This document shows positions 46,096-58,900 of a DNA stretch of 64,000 nucleotides, one piece after another. Source of the stretch: Mycteria americana (taxonomy: Eukaryota > Chordata > Aves > Ciconiiformes > Ciconiidae); assembly GCF_035582795.1 (NCBI RefSeq), contig NC_134372.1:39346316-39410315 (forward strand), read 5' to 3'. The stretch's first letter is position 1, and each line of letters opens with the position of its first letter. Both the position numbers and the translations under genes were made by a program. The notes beneath the pieces were generated by a model, which saw nothing but the letters and a program-made list of their open reading frames with translations, was not told where the DNA came from and did no database searches.

Positions 46096-49000
46096 AGGTG
46101 AAGTGGGGATCTAGAAAAGCTGTAAATAGCATTGGACATGACTAATGTTGAAAATGCTTCACTTTGTTGCATGTTTCTTGGCTGGCTACAAAGCTTGTTG
46201 AGCTCACTATAAAGTCAGCAGCATTGCTTGACTTTGGACTGCTCAACAAGAACAATCTTTGCATTTCTAATCGCAGGTATTCAGGTGTCTTATTACAGGT
46301 ATTCAGGCCACAACAGTTTAGTGCATTTGACACGGCAACGGTAACTGCAAGTGATCATGTCCTATTTATTACTCTTGCAGATCAAGGATGCAAAAAGCAT
46401 AAAGCAACAGAAATACATCTTAACTGAACTGGAAAATATGGCTAATTTTAAAACCATGCCAACTTGCATCAGCTCCACTTCATTACAGGCCTGCCATTGG
46501 AATTTATAGAGGAGTGTTCACCAACCCTCTTCAATGAAAAGAATAAGGTAACTCTCTTTGGGTATCAGCCAGGTGCTGAGCAACTCTCACAGATTTTTCA
46601 GCTATGGGTATCTCAGTTGTAGGGCTTCTTTGTCACACGCTTTTCATGTCAACTTCAATTTTATCTTTCCAACCTCCATTGTTACACATTGTCGCCCTTG
46701 CAGCAGTGGCTCAGCAGTACGGTGGGAACGGGTAAGTGGCACTCCTCTGCTGCTGCATGACTTACTGAAAAACATTAGCTGTCAACAGTTGTAACATGAA
46801 CCTGGTCCCCCAGCTCATTGCTTTACATAATATAGTCTAGATAAAAATGTCAGATTTTGCTGCACATGAGTCCCTGATTAAGACAGCATAGCAAATTAAA
46901 TTACTCTCTCCTTGAATGTCAGGGGTACTGTTGCATTTGCAAGGCAAAAGGGAATGGAAGATTTTTAGCTAATCCGCACATGGAGAAAAAAGAAAAAACT
47001 TATGCAATCTGACAGCCACCTCTCATTTTTACCCTATAGTCATTTTTTCAATGGAATTCTTTTCAGCTATAGAGTATTGCGTATGCTCTTCTGCCCTCTG
47101 ACTATTCATTGAGTTCTTGGATCTCTGTCCTTCCTACCCAGTCCCATATGGAAAATCTTGTTAGAAGTCCTACACATGAGATCTCAAGGAAGACAAGTTA
47201 GGTGAAAGATATGAGCAATGGAAAGTTTTCATGATTTTGAAAAACACTAATGAAAAGATTTTATTCAACAAATTAACATTTCTATGCAGGGTTTACAACT
47301 CACAGTCCACAGCACTGTTGTGGTCCATTAAAATAAAAAAGGAAAAACTGGTTAGAGAAACAAAGAAAACACAGAACTCATTAGTCTTTATCAATGATAA
47401 GTATTTTCTGTGTTTATCTTGATACTCTGCACCAGATCTAAAGTCACTGTCTGTAATAAACTGCACAGAAGTAGACAAAACAGAAACTACAAGACCAGGC
47501 TGTTTTTACTCTACATTTTTGTCATTACCAATAATAAGCTTTCACTTGTGCAAGTAAAGACACTCAATTCGTATGTATCATAAATACACAACGAATGCAT
47601 CTATATGCGGCCATTACCTGCAGAACTGTTTTTCTTTCTTTTTTTCTCTTACGTAGTAATTTAAAAGAGAATACTAAAAATCTAAGTTATAGCATAGAAA
47701 TGAAATAAGCACAAAAATAAAGCAGTAGACAGCACTGAGTAAGTAAATAATGCCTCCTGCAGATCTGTCTCTTATTCACTGTTTATTTTTTCAAGATACT
47801 GGAGAGCTAAAGTATCCATGCATGTCTGCACAACATTTATTCAAAAGCTGAGCTATTCAAGTATCAGAGCAAAACTCTGAATGGCCAAGTCCTCAAGAAC
47901 AAGTGCATCCTCAAGACTTAGGATGCAACTATGCACCAATGTACCTTCTACCTTCCCAGAGATTTCATTAGCAGAATGTCCAACTCTTTTTGGATCGGTT
48001 TCAAGGGTTCTAGAAAACAGCACGTTATATTCCAAAAACATATTCAAAACCAAAAAAGTGTTAAGAGCTTTTTAATGAACAATTTTATACTCAGCCTTCA
48101 GAAAATGAGTTGTAAATTAAATTCTTAGTTAAATTCTACAGATTCTGACTTGGTTAGTAATTGGTTCATTTTTAATTACAAGGTAAATAATTAACTAACA
48201 TGTCTTTATTATTTCACTCCCAAAATAACATTCTGCCCTTCAAGAGTAAGATGGATTAAGCAGCATTTTCATTTTAAGCAGAGAAATTGGGAGCTGGTTG
48301 ACTTTCTCTCTCTTTTCTGCTGGCTTGGACTGTGAGCCCTTTAAGCTTACACTGCTCTTACCTGTCCCTCCCGCCAACATGAATTAGGAGGTCTCCAGCC
48401 TTTGAAGCATGCCCTACCGTCATGAGCGCTTTGCCTGCTTTTCTGCTTTTCCATTTCTTTTTGAATGACGATGCTTAAATATCTGCTAATACAGTATTCA
48501 TTTGAGGAGTATGATGTAGAGCAGATGTCAAGCCCAAAAGAACAAACCAGAGACAAATTTTGACAGGAGTTTGGATGTTGTGAATATTGTAAAGGCAAAT
48601 TAGTATTCCGGGTGGTAACTTCAGGTCTTTCTTGGCTGAACAAAGATTTTTAATATTCTCCTCATTAATAAATGTCAGTATTTTGTAGGCTTGTTTGTAA
48701 GAGTTTTTGAAGCATTCAGGCACTCTGAACTTTCAGTTTTATGCTGGATGGGGTATGTTTGGTGGCAAGTATCAAAGATAAAATTATGGCTATAAAATCA
48801 CATTTGTTTTGCATTGACTTTTCTAGGATTTTTTACTTTGGGTATCATAGGAAGACTGACTCTGTGTTGGCACCCGCAGAAGTCATATAAAAGACTGAGC
48901 AAAAAGGAAAGCACTGAAATGAAATCTATAAACAACTTGATATTTTCATTCAAGGGAAGAGCTGGAGTGTTTATGAAGCAAACCGCCTCTGACTTCAATG

Positions 49001-52000
49001 CTGAAATTGCAGATGGGGGATGGAGTGGATAAACAAGCCAGAGAAGATCTGTAGGTCCAGATGCAGCGTGGACTTTTTGATCACCCCCTGCTGCCAACTG
49101 TTCCCTTCCCAAACTCTACAGCCAAATGCAGGGCTGAAGCAGAGAAAGGGAGGGCGATCAGAGGAGGAATAAAAACATTCACTTGTACTAACTTCTTGTC
49201 TCTGAGCTGCTTCAAGAAGAAACTGCAGCATGGGGATTGCTGACTTCAGCAAGGAGCTGTGCCTGAGGAAGACCGAGTGAAAAGTCTCTAAGCTGCTCAA
49301 GCAGGAGTTTGTTCTTCCATGTCGTGCTTGGTGGGAAACTTCCTGCATCTCAAAGCATCACCTCCATCCTTCCTCCTCTCTCCCCCCCAAAGAAAGGGCT
49401 ATTTTTAATTCACTGATTGTAAAGCTTGCTTTCCCAACAGCAGGATAGAGGTTTAATTAAAACTCCACCTGGTACTAATATAATCCAGCAAAATCCCATC
49501 CATTTTAGGGAATAAATCCTTGCCAAGGTTGGTTAACCAAAGCAATACAATTTAGGCAGTTTTCTGTACTCTTCCTTGAATTTAACTGTATTTCTGCGAG
49601 AAAAGGTGCCAAAACATTCAAATCTCTAAAACATTTTACATGACATTGAAATGGCTTATTAAGGTCACTTGGTGAATAATGGATGAAGAACACTAACTGC
49701 ATTTTAATACCTGTGTTTTGCTTATCCTTTGTAATTTCCACAAGGATGAACAGAAAAAAAACCCCAGCTGAAATTCCCAATACTCCTTACTTCCATCCCA
49801 ATCTGTACAGCAGAGAAGGCACAGCACCTTCATTACTAAACGTACACCCAGCTTTATAATTCCTTATTCAACTGAGTACTATTTATGCAAATAATGTTAT
49901 TAAGATCACAGGACAAATCCTGCTCTTTTCTGGAGAGTCAGCAGATTTAGGCCCTGTTTTTGGAAACTCTAACACGTGCTTAACGTCAGCAGGGTACACT
50001 GAACATGTAAAATTGAATGAATATTTAAAAGGCTGTTGGTTTGGAACTGTGTTCTTGCTATACTACAGGGAACACAAAAATAGAATTTAACATTGTTAGA
50101 GTGTCTACGTCATCTCATGAAAATGTATGGTATGTTTGCAGGATCAGGACTACGTTTTGAAAACAAAATAATTGCAGGGCAATTTCTGTGAGATACAATC
50201 ACACTGTGGCAAAAACATGAACAAGCACAGGATAGTTCTCCAAACTAACCAAAACCAAAGCCAAATAATTCCTCCACTGATGATTTATTTTACTTTATTT
50301 CAGGAGCCATAAAAATAAGACAGATCAGGTATCCACTACTAGAACAAGAAAGAGGGATTACATTAATCACTAATAAATTCAACCCTATTTTGGAATGTTC
50401 TCAGCACTTACAGTTCATCAGTTAAGAAATCATTAAAATAATAAACTTAATGTCGCATAGACATAGAACTTTCAAAAGAGCAGAATGGAGCTAAGAATTA
50501 GTTTTCCAAAGAAAGGGATATAATTATAACACATCATTCTAATTGTAAATTCTGCAAATTTATCAGAGGGATAGCTGAAATTTTGCTTAACATTCTACCC
50601 GTTCTACCTTTTGGAGAGGAATGATTATGTTGGAATCTCACTTCTGTTAGAAATTAAGGATCTAGCTATGGAGGTACAGGGAAAAGTTGACAATGTAAAC
50701 TAGATGGAACCCAAAGGCTCAAATAAAAGATATTTCTTAAATTTCATATAATTTTGAATCCTGGCTTGTGAATTTGTGATAAAGTTTAAGACTGGCAGTA
50801 TCATGGATCTCTCTCATCTGTGGAAAGCATCCATTTGCAAGTTAGAGAACCAATATGAACTTGCTTCTGAGCCTTATCCTCTTCTGAGTTACAGCAGAAC
50901 AAATAAAAAAATAATTGCACTGATTTTGGAAGAAAACTGGATTTAGGGTTTTTTTGGTTTTGTTTTGTTTTGTTTTTTTTTTAAGCAATTCTCTCTTTAT
51001 TTCCTCTTTGATAAGAATACTTTATGAAATGAACCATTAATTTCATATCCATCTACTGGCTCTTACCAGGAGAAACAACAACTTGTTTTAGACCTAAGTT
51101 TAACTGTGTAACATTTTTTATGTTCTTATTAGAAGTATGATTATTTTATTTTAAAAAAGAAAAGATTCTATAAATTTGCAGCACAGCACACTTTTGCTAC
51201 GTCAGGCTTTGCCTACAGTAATTAGCTTTATTTTTTTTCCTTTTTTTTTTTTTTAAACTTTGTTTGCCATCTTAGATGTTGAATTCTTAAAAAGCTGAAT
51301 AGATAAATTTATGGTGTAATGTAATCCCACCTTATCTGAAGCTTTTTTGTCTTCTCTATGTCCACGTATGCTTTTTCTTTTTGTGCTGAAACATCAGGTA
51401 CCATTCCTATACCTGTGCAATACAGGAGAAGAGACCCAAGTACATCTCAGGAATTTTTGAGCCTCCAAAGCAAGTCATCCTAAAATGCCCAGTACTTGGA
51501 TGGTTGGAGGACTGAGCTTAAAGGTGAATGTTACGTTTTTTCACTTGTCTTTCATAGTTCAGACCCATTCCAATTTAATTGAACAAGTGTATCTTGGAAT
51601 ATGGATGGACCTGGATCCAGTTGCTCTAGCTTCCAGAATCATTACTTGATGAGATTCCTTTTCACTCCCCCTCCACTTCCCTAATGAAAACAGAGAGTAC
51701 TTTGGGGGTTTGTCCTGAGGCTGGGAATAAGAAAAAATTGAATGCCTCCAAGAATCATGTGGTAGTAAAATGATTTCCTGCCCAGCCCTGCTGGCAAATA
51801 CAACGGGTTAAATGCTAACTCTGATGAAGCCACTAAGTTTTCCCTTAGGCCCAACTGTAGCCAGGAGCTGTATTTCCTCTGTCATTAAAGATGTAGTAAC
51901 TTGAAAAAGCACAAAATGGAAAATTAGTTCTATTTTAAAGTGGATTTTGTACAAATTAGCAAACTATGCACAGAAAGAATTCAAAACCTGTACCTCATAT

Positions 52001-55000
52001 TACGTGTTTTGCACAAGAATGTTTTGACAGATGGATGCATTCAGACAGAGAAATTAAGAAAATGAACCCAGTAAAGGTTTCCTGATTATTTTTGTTTCCA
52101 ACATCTCAAATATTTGAATGACTAAATGCAAAACTATGTTTCTATGTCTGGGAGGCAATTAACAACAACAAAACTGTGGAAAAGTCTTTCATTTTATTTT
52201 ATTAAAAACAGAGTGGAGGTCAGAGTCCTACAAAGGCATATGCTCCTGCCACACTTTATGCTGCAGAAGAGCTTTATTGAGTTCAAAGGAACAACTTTAA
52301 TTTAAGAAATTAAACATATGCTGGGGGATTTGGAGAGCTGACCTTCCCCAGCTCACTCTCCACACCACCTCTTTGCCAGCGAGTGCATGTCCTGCACCCC
52401 AGCCACCTGGCTGACCTAGCTCAAGCCACCAGGGAAGGTAGGGCTAAGACAAGACCTGGATACTCCTCACCTGAGAGGTGCCATCCATATTTGAGAACCA
52501 CATTTTAAAGACCCACAGCAGAATTTATCAAAGCTCTTCTATCACAGCTTTCAACAATTAGAGCCCTCCTGTACAAGGTGATGTGTATTAAAGAATGAAT
52601 CAGTTAGAACTAAAACTGATAGACTGCTTTAATAACGGCAACTTTAATATTGCTCCTTCCCTGATATGCCGAAATTTAGACATGTGCTTGATGCTACTTG
52701 AATAAGATTCAAAGTAACATGTGCATTTGTATTTGTAGAGCTACTGCTCTAATGACTAACTGTGGTACCAGAATCCATTGTGGTATTACTCTTCTTTTTG
52801 TGTAAACTAATATTTTTTCCTCAGAATAATTTATTTAAAAGACATCAGGATAATACTAATAGATTAAAATAATGTCCAGTACTTACATGAAAACAGGAGA
52901 AATCAAAAACATTCATCCACTGTTGGATTTTGTTGCTTTATATAATGGGAATGGTCAATTAAATTTAGTCAATGGTTTTAATTTAGTTTATACCAGAGAT
53001 GCAATTAAGCCAATTTTCTGACACTGAGCCAGACAGCAGGCATAGCTGGCTTTAAAAATTATTTTTCCATATATCATTCTTTCACCATTCACCTTTCAGT
53101 AAACATAAGCATTTCCATACAGCTCTAATAATTATCTTTATATTTTTTTAAAAAAATATTTACAATCATTTTTCTTCTTTAATGTTCTGTTTTGATAGAA
53201 TTGATACTTCCAGTTTTCTAGTATAAATTAACTTCTATTTCACCCTGAAATTTCACCCTGAAAATTTAAATATCAGACATCAGTTATCTAGCTTGTGCCT
53301 ATAGAACTATCATCAGTCTAGTTTATGGCTGCAACGTTACAATGACCATTCACTGCGGCACCAACAACGTGAGCGAGCTCACTCTCCTATTTAATGAATA
53401 TGTGTTGGCTGAGATTCCTTATAAAAGTCTATCCCTTTCAGATATCTCTTTTAAGACTACTGAAGGCTTGACTGCTTTAAAACATGAATGTGGCTTTTTT
53501 AGTTAAAACTCCGAGTCTTAAAAAGAAACAACATTTTATTTGAAACTGTAAATAAATAAAAAAAATAATCAGAAACCATGGTAGGTTAGAATTAGGCCTT
53601 TTAGAAAGAAGTCATTGTTTTTTTCCTTTACTCTTTACTTAAGGGTCCAAGAGTAAATTTATGTAAGCATACTTACCACTTGAGATGTGTCAAGCTTGTA
53701 CGAGGCAATATTTTCCTGAAATAAATTAGCCTAGCACAGTAGGATACTTATTACCAGCTGAGAAAAAATAGCGTATGGTAGTATTACAAACGCGCAGTTT
53801 TATATACTCTAAGTGGTATCGTGTAATGCAATCTATAGGTATACCTCTAACCTACACAATAGGTCACCTGCAAAAGTTGTCCCTTTTTAATCCTATTATA
53901 TACAGAAGATTTGAAAATAATATCTGCTTTTTTTTCAGGAGTATTGGGAATGATCAGGCTTCCTTTAAATTCTTCTGCTACATGACTTCTGATAAGGCTG
54001 AAAGAAGTATTTACTGGTACTAGGGGAATAAGAATGAATCCTCCCTATTTCTTGTTTAGGTGTTGTATATTCCTAGTTAATTTATTATTTCATATGGGTA
54101 ATTATATGTATTTTAATAACATTTTAACATATTCATTGTATCTTACTCCGTTAATATATTTTGAAGAATTTTTTTTAATTATTTCTAAGCAAATCAGAAG
54201 ATTAAAATCGGGTAAGAAAGTTTTCTAGCTAAGATATGTTATTTCTTTCATTGCCTTTCAGGATGTCTAAAATAACATTTACTGTCCAGCTACTGATCAT
54301 TTCCTTTTCCATGCCTGAAAATAGAAGCAGATTGCTTCTATTAGTAGCTTTTCTTTGGCACGTATGTTAGGAGTCCATAGACTGTATATTGTAGGACTCC
54401 ATATGCAGCATAAAGTCAAACAATAAAAGCCCCTGTTAAGAGAAACAGTAGAATATTGTAATAGATATGGACTCCGGTCACTGGCAAAGACTAAAACAGC
54501 ATTAAATTTCCGAATATTTATACCATTAACATTAAAATAAGGAAATAAGCTTCTAGTTTTAAGTACAAATTTGTGATCCCAGCTACTCTGCATTCTAAAT
54601 AAGGAATGTCCCTTCCAATAATAAAAAAAATAAATTATTCTGTTACTGGGCATAGAAATATTTAAGTTAACATAATTTCTTGGATATGATCTCAGTTCAC
54701 AATGTTGAAACATCCAGTTAAGCTAAGTTTTTAAAGGCATGCTTGACTTTGAGTATATGAGCCATCATCCTCCTATGAGTTATTGCCTTATTCATGTGCT
54801 TAAAACTGGATGTCTACTTAAGAAAGTGGGTGAATCATGGCCTAAATCAAAAGTTATTCTATTTAATTGAACTTACACTGCTGTGAGATCAGAATGAAAT
54901 GTAGAGGGCCTCATTCTTTACTTCCTTTTAAATTTTTTATGCAAAGTGAGTTTCAAACACGGTGGAGTCCAGAGGACTCGAATGAGGTGTCTGCTGCATG

Positions 55001-55408
55001 TAGATAAATGAGGTGCAGTGCAGAAGAGACCTGCCTGTATTGTACAGCATCTTGAGGCAACCTCTGTAGAAAATCCTATTTGTGCAGGTTACCTAGCTCT
55101 CTTCTCACCCCATTTCCAGCCATACTAGCAAATGGCAAAGCTGCAGCTTCTCAGGACTGCCATACAATGCTGACTGATCCACACCAATGACACTGGGTAG
55201 GACTGGGTAAATAGCAGGGGCAAGCTTTAATTCCAGCTTCTCTGAACAAGCTAAGGTCTCAGCAAAGGCCAGATGAATACAAACATTCAGAAATTTCAGG
55301 TGAACAGACAGACACAGATTCACAGCAATGTATCATAATAGGATATTTGGATTGTAATGTTGTGATATAACTCTAAGAATAACAGTGGACCAAAAGAGTC
55401 TTTTGTAC
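46096..55408. other. Gene-poor AT-rich region
   Basis: About 9.3 kb with no supported gene or RNA. It contains T-rich simple stretches near 50.95 and 51.23 kb and many short open frames typical of AT-rich DNA. The 138-codon minus-strand frame at 54,297-54,713 lacks any family likeness. Confidence 0.5.
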
Positions 55409-55413
55409 CATAG

Positions 55414-55945
55414 TGTCGTGGTTTAACCCCAGCCATCAACTAAATCCCACACAGCTGCTTGCTCACTCCCCCCACAGTGGGACGGGGGAGAGAATTGGAA
55501 GGGTAAAAGTGAGAAAATTCATGAGTTGAGATAACGACAGTTTAATAGGTAAAGCAAAACAAGGAATTCATTCACTACTTCCCATTGGCAGGCAGGTGTT
55601 CAGCCACCTCCAGGAAAGCAGGGCTCCATCACGTGTAACAGTTACTTGGGAAGAAAAACACCATCATTCCACACTTTATATGCTGAGCATGACATCATAT
55701 GGTATGGAATAGCCCTTTGGCCAGTTGGGGTCAGCTGTCCCGGCTGTGCCCCCTCCCAGCTTCTTGTGCACCTGCCAGAGCATGGGAGGCTGAAAAGTCC
55801 TCGATTTAGTATAAGTACTACTTAGCAACAACTAAAACTAAAACACCCCTGTATTACCAACGCTGTTTCCAGCACAAATCCAAAACATAGCCCCATACTA
55901 GCTACTATAAAGAAAATTAACTCTATCCCAGACAAAACCAGCACA
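55414..55945 (-). mobile_element. Solo LTR of the same endogenous retrovirus family, copy 2
   Basis: A 532-bp element on the minus strand that aligns by eye with copy 1 at 43,332-43,923 over most of its length. It has the same TGT...ACA ends and its own perfect 5-bp duplication, CATAG, at 55,409-55,413 and 55,946-55,950. The TATA box is conserved near 55.68 kb. No internal region remains. The different target sites show two separate insertions. Confidence 0.9.
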
Positions 55946-55950
55946 CATAG

Positions 55951-58900
55951 ATACTCTTTCTGGATCATAAAAAGTTTGATTTGATTTTGACCCTAGAGCA
56001 CACTATGAACCTGCTCCAGAAGTTTGCACTATAAACAGAAATCTGACTATGATTCTGGAAGAGCCGAGCCCAGTAACCTTATAATACATCTATCCACAGT
56101 CAACTTATTATTGCATTTGTTCCATAATTAGATATAAAAGGGTGTACACTGACAAAGACAATGACTCGCTAACGTAGAAAAGTATGAAAACAAGGTGATA
56201 ACACTGTAGGAGGTTAATGATGAAGACTTACAAATGTTCAGATAAATCTCTTGCACATACAGCTGCACGCTGGCAGAATATTGAACCATACACATTCTCC
56301 CCATTTTGTAGGAGTGAGTTAGTGCTTTGTCACTTTGTTTCATTCAGATACCACACTTTCCAATAGAGGTATATTTGTTACAAAAAATGTCACTGACATT
56401 TCTTGTAATACTGATGTTTAGGTAGTGACATCAGTAGCAAAGAAGCAGAGTCTCCATTTCTTTGCTCTTCAGATCTTCTGGATACTACAGAAAGACTTAC
56501 AAGATTCTTGTGAGGTCTTTTCACTCTTATGAAGAGTTATAGGAGCAGCCCATAATTATTCATGTTCTTTTTTCCCTCTTCATGGTGATTCACAATACAG
56601 CAAATATACATACTATATACATACATAAAATTTTTCCTTCTGAACAATGAGTCATCTGTACAGTTTTGAACAGACTAATTTTTCATTGGATTGGCATCAT
56701 ACAAAAAGGTACAATGTAGAGTCTCGTTCAGGATCTGGTTAAACCCATGTTTCTCTGCATTAGGAGGAACAGTAATGGCCTATGTTTTTCTCTCACTGGT
56801 TACTGTGCACAGAATTGTTAACTCTAGCTATTGAGTAAATAAAAGAAGGTAACTTTTAATTACAATTTATGTGGGATGTCCTATCTTCTTTGTGGGTCCT
56901 CTTAATATAAAGCATATATAGGGACCACATCTTTGAAAAATATATTTTATATTGGTACACTACTATACCAGAACCAAAAAGTAGTTAGGCATACCAAAGA
57001 GTACTGATCACATTATATTATTAAATGGGCTAAGATATATTTGTGACATGATTCAGAGTTTTCCTCTATGCTTTTTGCCTAAAATGTAATCTGTGGAAAA
57101 CATCAATAATCAAATCATGGAAATATGATGCCTATCAGTCCAAGTGTTTTCTGCTTCACCATGTCATCTGATGGTCAGTGATGTTACAAATGTTTTTTGC
57201 AGGGATGGGGATAAGATTAATGTCTTCCACATGACCTTTATAAGTGCAGTAATCCTGTCACCTGAGCAGCCGCCTGTGTAATATGCCTGTCTGTTTAATT
57301 ACCCTGAGATTTTATCTAGACCTGATTCAAGGTTGATGGTGGCTATTCAGATGAGCATGAACCATAACTTATCCTGAGGCAAAATTTTTCAAAAGTGCAG
57401 GGGTATCTATTGTTCAAGTTTTATTCTGACCATCTTTAAACTATAATAACTCTCTAGCTTGAGTTTATTACAGAACAAGAAACTTCACTGTATGTGGTTC
57501 TTGTACCAAGTACTGAGGTCAGCTGAGTAGCTCAGTCCATAACCCATATGCAGAATTAGAGATTGGTTCAGAACTCATTCCTTAGCATTAAAAGCAACTC
57601 CAGATTAGGGAGATGAGTTCAGATAATCGTGATTAGAAACCTGACACAAAGACATTCTGAATTCCAGAGGATTCAGTGAATTTGTCAACGTTCAGCACTA
57701 TTCAAGATTTAATCCTCTACGTTAGTTAGAGCTTATCCTATCTGCTGCTAGAAACAGTCTAAATATTTCCTTGAAGTATAGCCAGGTTTCCAGCCATTGA
57801 TGTCATGTATAAAGGGAAGATTAAATATAGAATGGTACGTTTAAATTGTTAACCTATGCAAACATTTTTGCTATGTATTTCACTGAAGTAGATATCTTAG
57901 AGGAATGTACTTAGGGACACTGTACAAATAAACAAGCAATTATTCTTATTAGAAAGAGGAGAAAGGAGGACTAAAGTCTGCTCTAATGCATATTGATCAA
58001 CTTCAGAATAACAGGACTAACTTTCAGGGAGTCATGCCACTGAATGAGGTTGGTATTGGTTTCATTGCTGTAAAGGGAAGATGTCATCCTAGCATTGCCA
58101 GAAAAAAAAAAAATTATTTGTATTTGGTTTTGTCTGGATTAAGAAGTTAATTTATCTTTCAGGGTTTTGTGTTGTTATCAAACATATATCTCATTAGCAG
58201 AAAAGAGTATGTACAGGTACCTGAAAAGTATGGTGGCTCATTCCCACTGTATTCCTTACGCTACCATAAAAACCCACCCAGGACTTCACAGGTATTATTC
58301 TCCCCTCATTTTCACTGTATAATAGCCCCACCAAAGTCAATGAAATGACACCATTGCAAACCAGGTATGAGCCAAACAGACTAACCTGGCTCACCTGCAC
58401 TACTGTAGTCTGGTGCTGCTTACAAGAAACCTTTGCAGGATATATAAAAAAAAAAAATCACTTTCAATCTTAGCTTGCTATGTGCTTTTTAATTGCTTTC
58501 ACTCTTCGAGGCCCCTATTGCTGGCATCCAGGAAATACAAAAGAAAGCCACTAGTATCAGATAAAAATATATTGATTTTAATATATCTGTCTTCAGCAGC
58601 CTCCTTTTTGCCTTATTTCCAGATAAACTTTTATACTGATAGCATTTTTGAAGCAGACCGACACTAGGAGTTCAGTGTGAAAAATGGACTAGAAAAGCTT
58701 TGTCTGGTCTTTATTTACTTAAAAGAATTATTTCAATGCTTAAAAGAAGTATTTGGAAAGTGTTCTTCCTCCAAGAAAAATGTCAACAGAAACACATAAG
58801 CATTAAAAAAAAAAAAACATTTCATAGAATAATTTCAAAAAAACTCCTGAAAATTTGGACTTGAAAATGTTGCTGTGGTAACTCTGAGGAGTCACAGTTC

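Noticed and set aside
54297-54713. 138-codon minus-strand frame in AT-rich DNA
   Set aside because: No family likeness; stop codons are unevenly spaced in this region and no splice sites support it.
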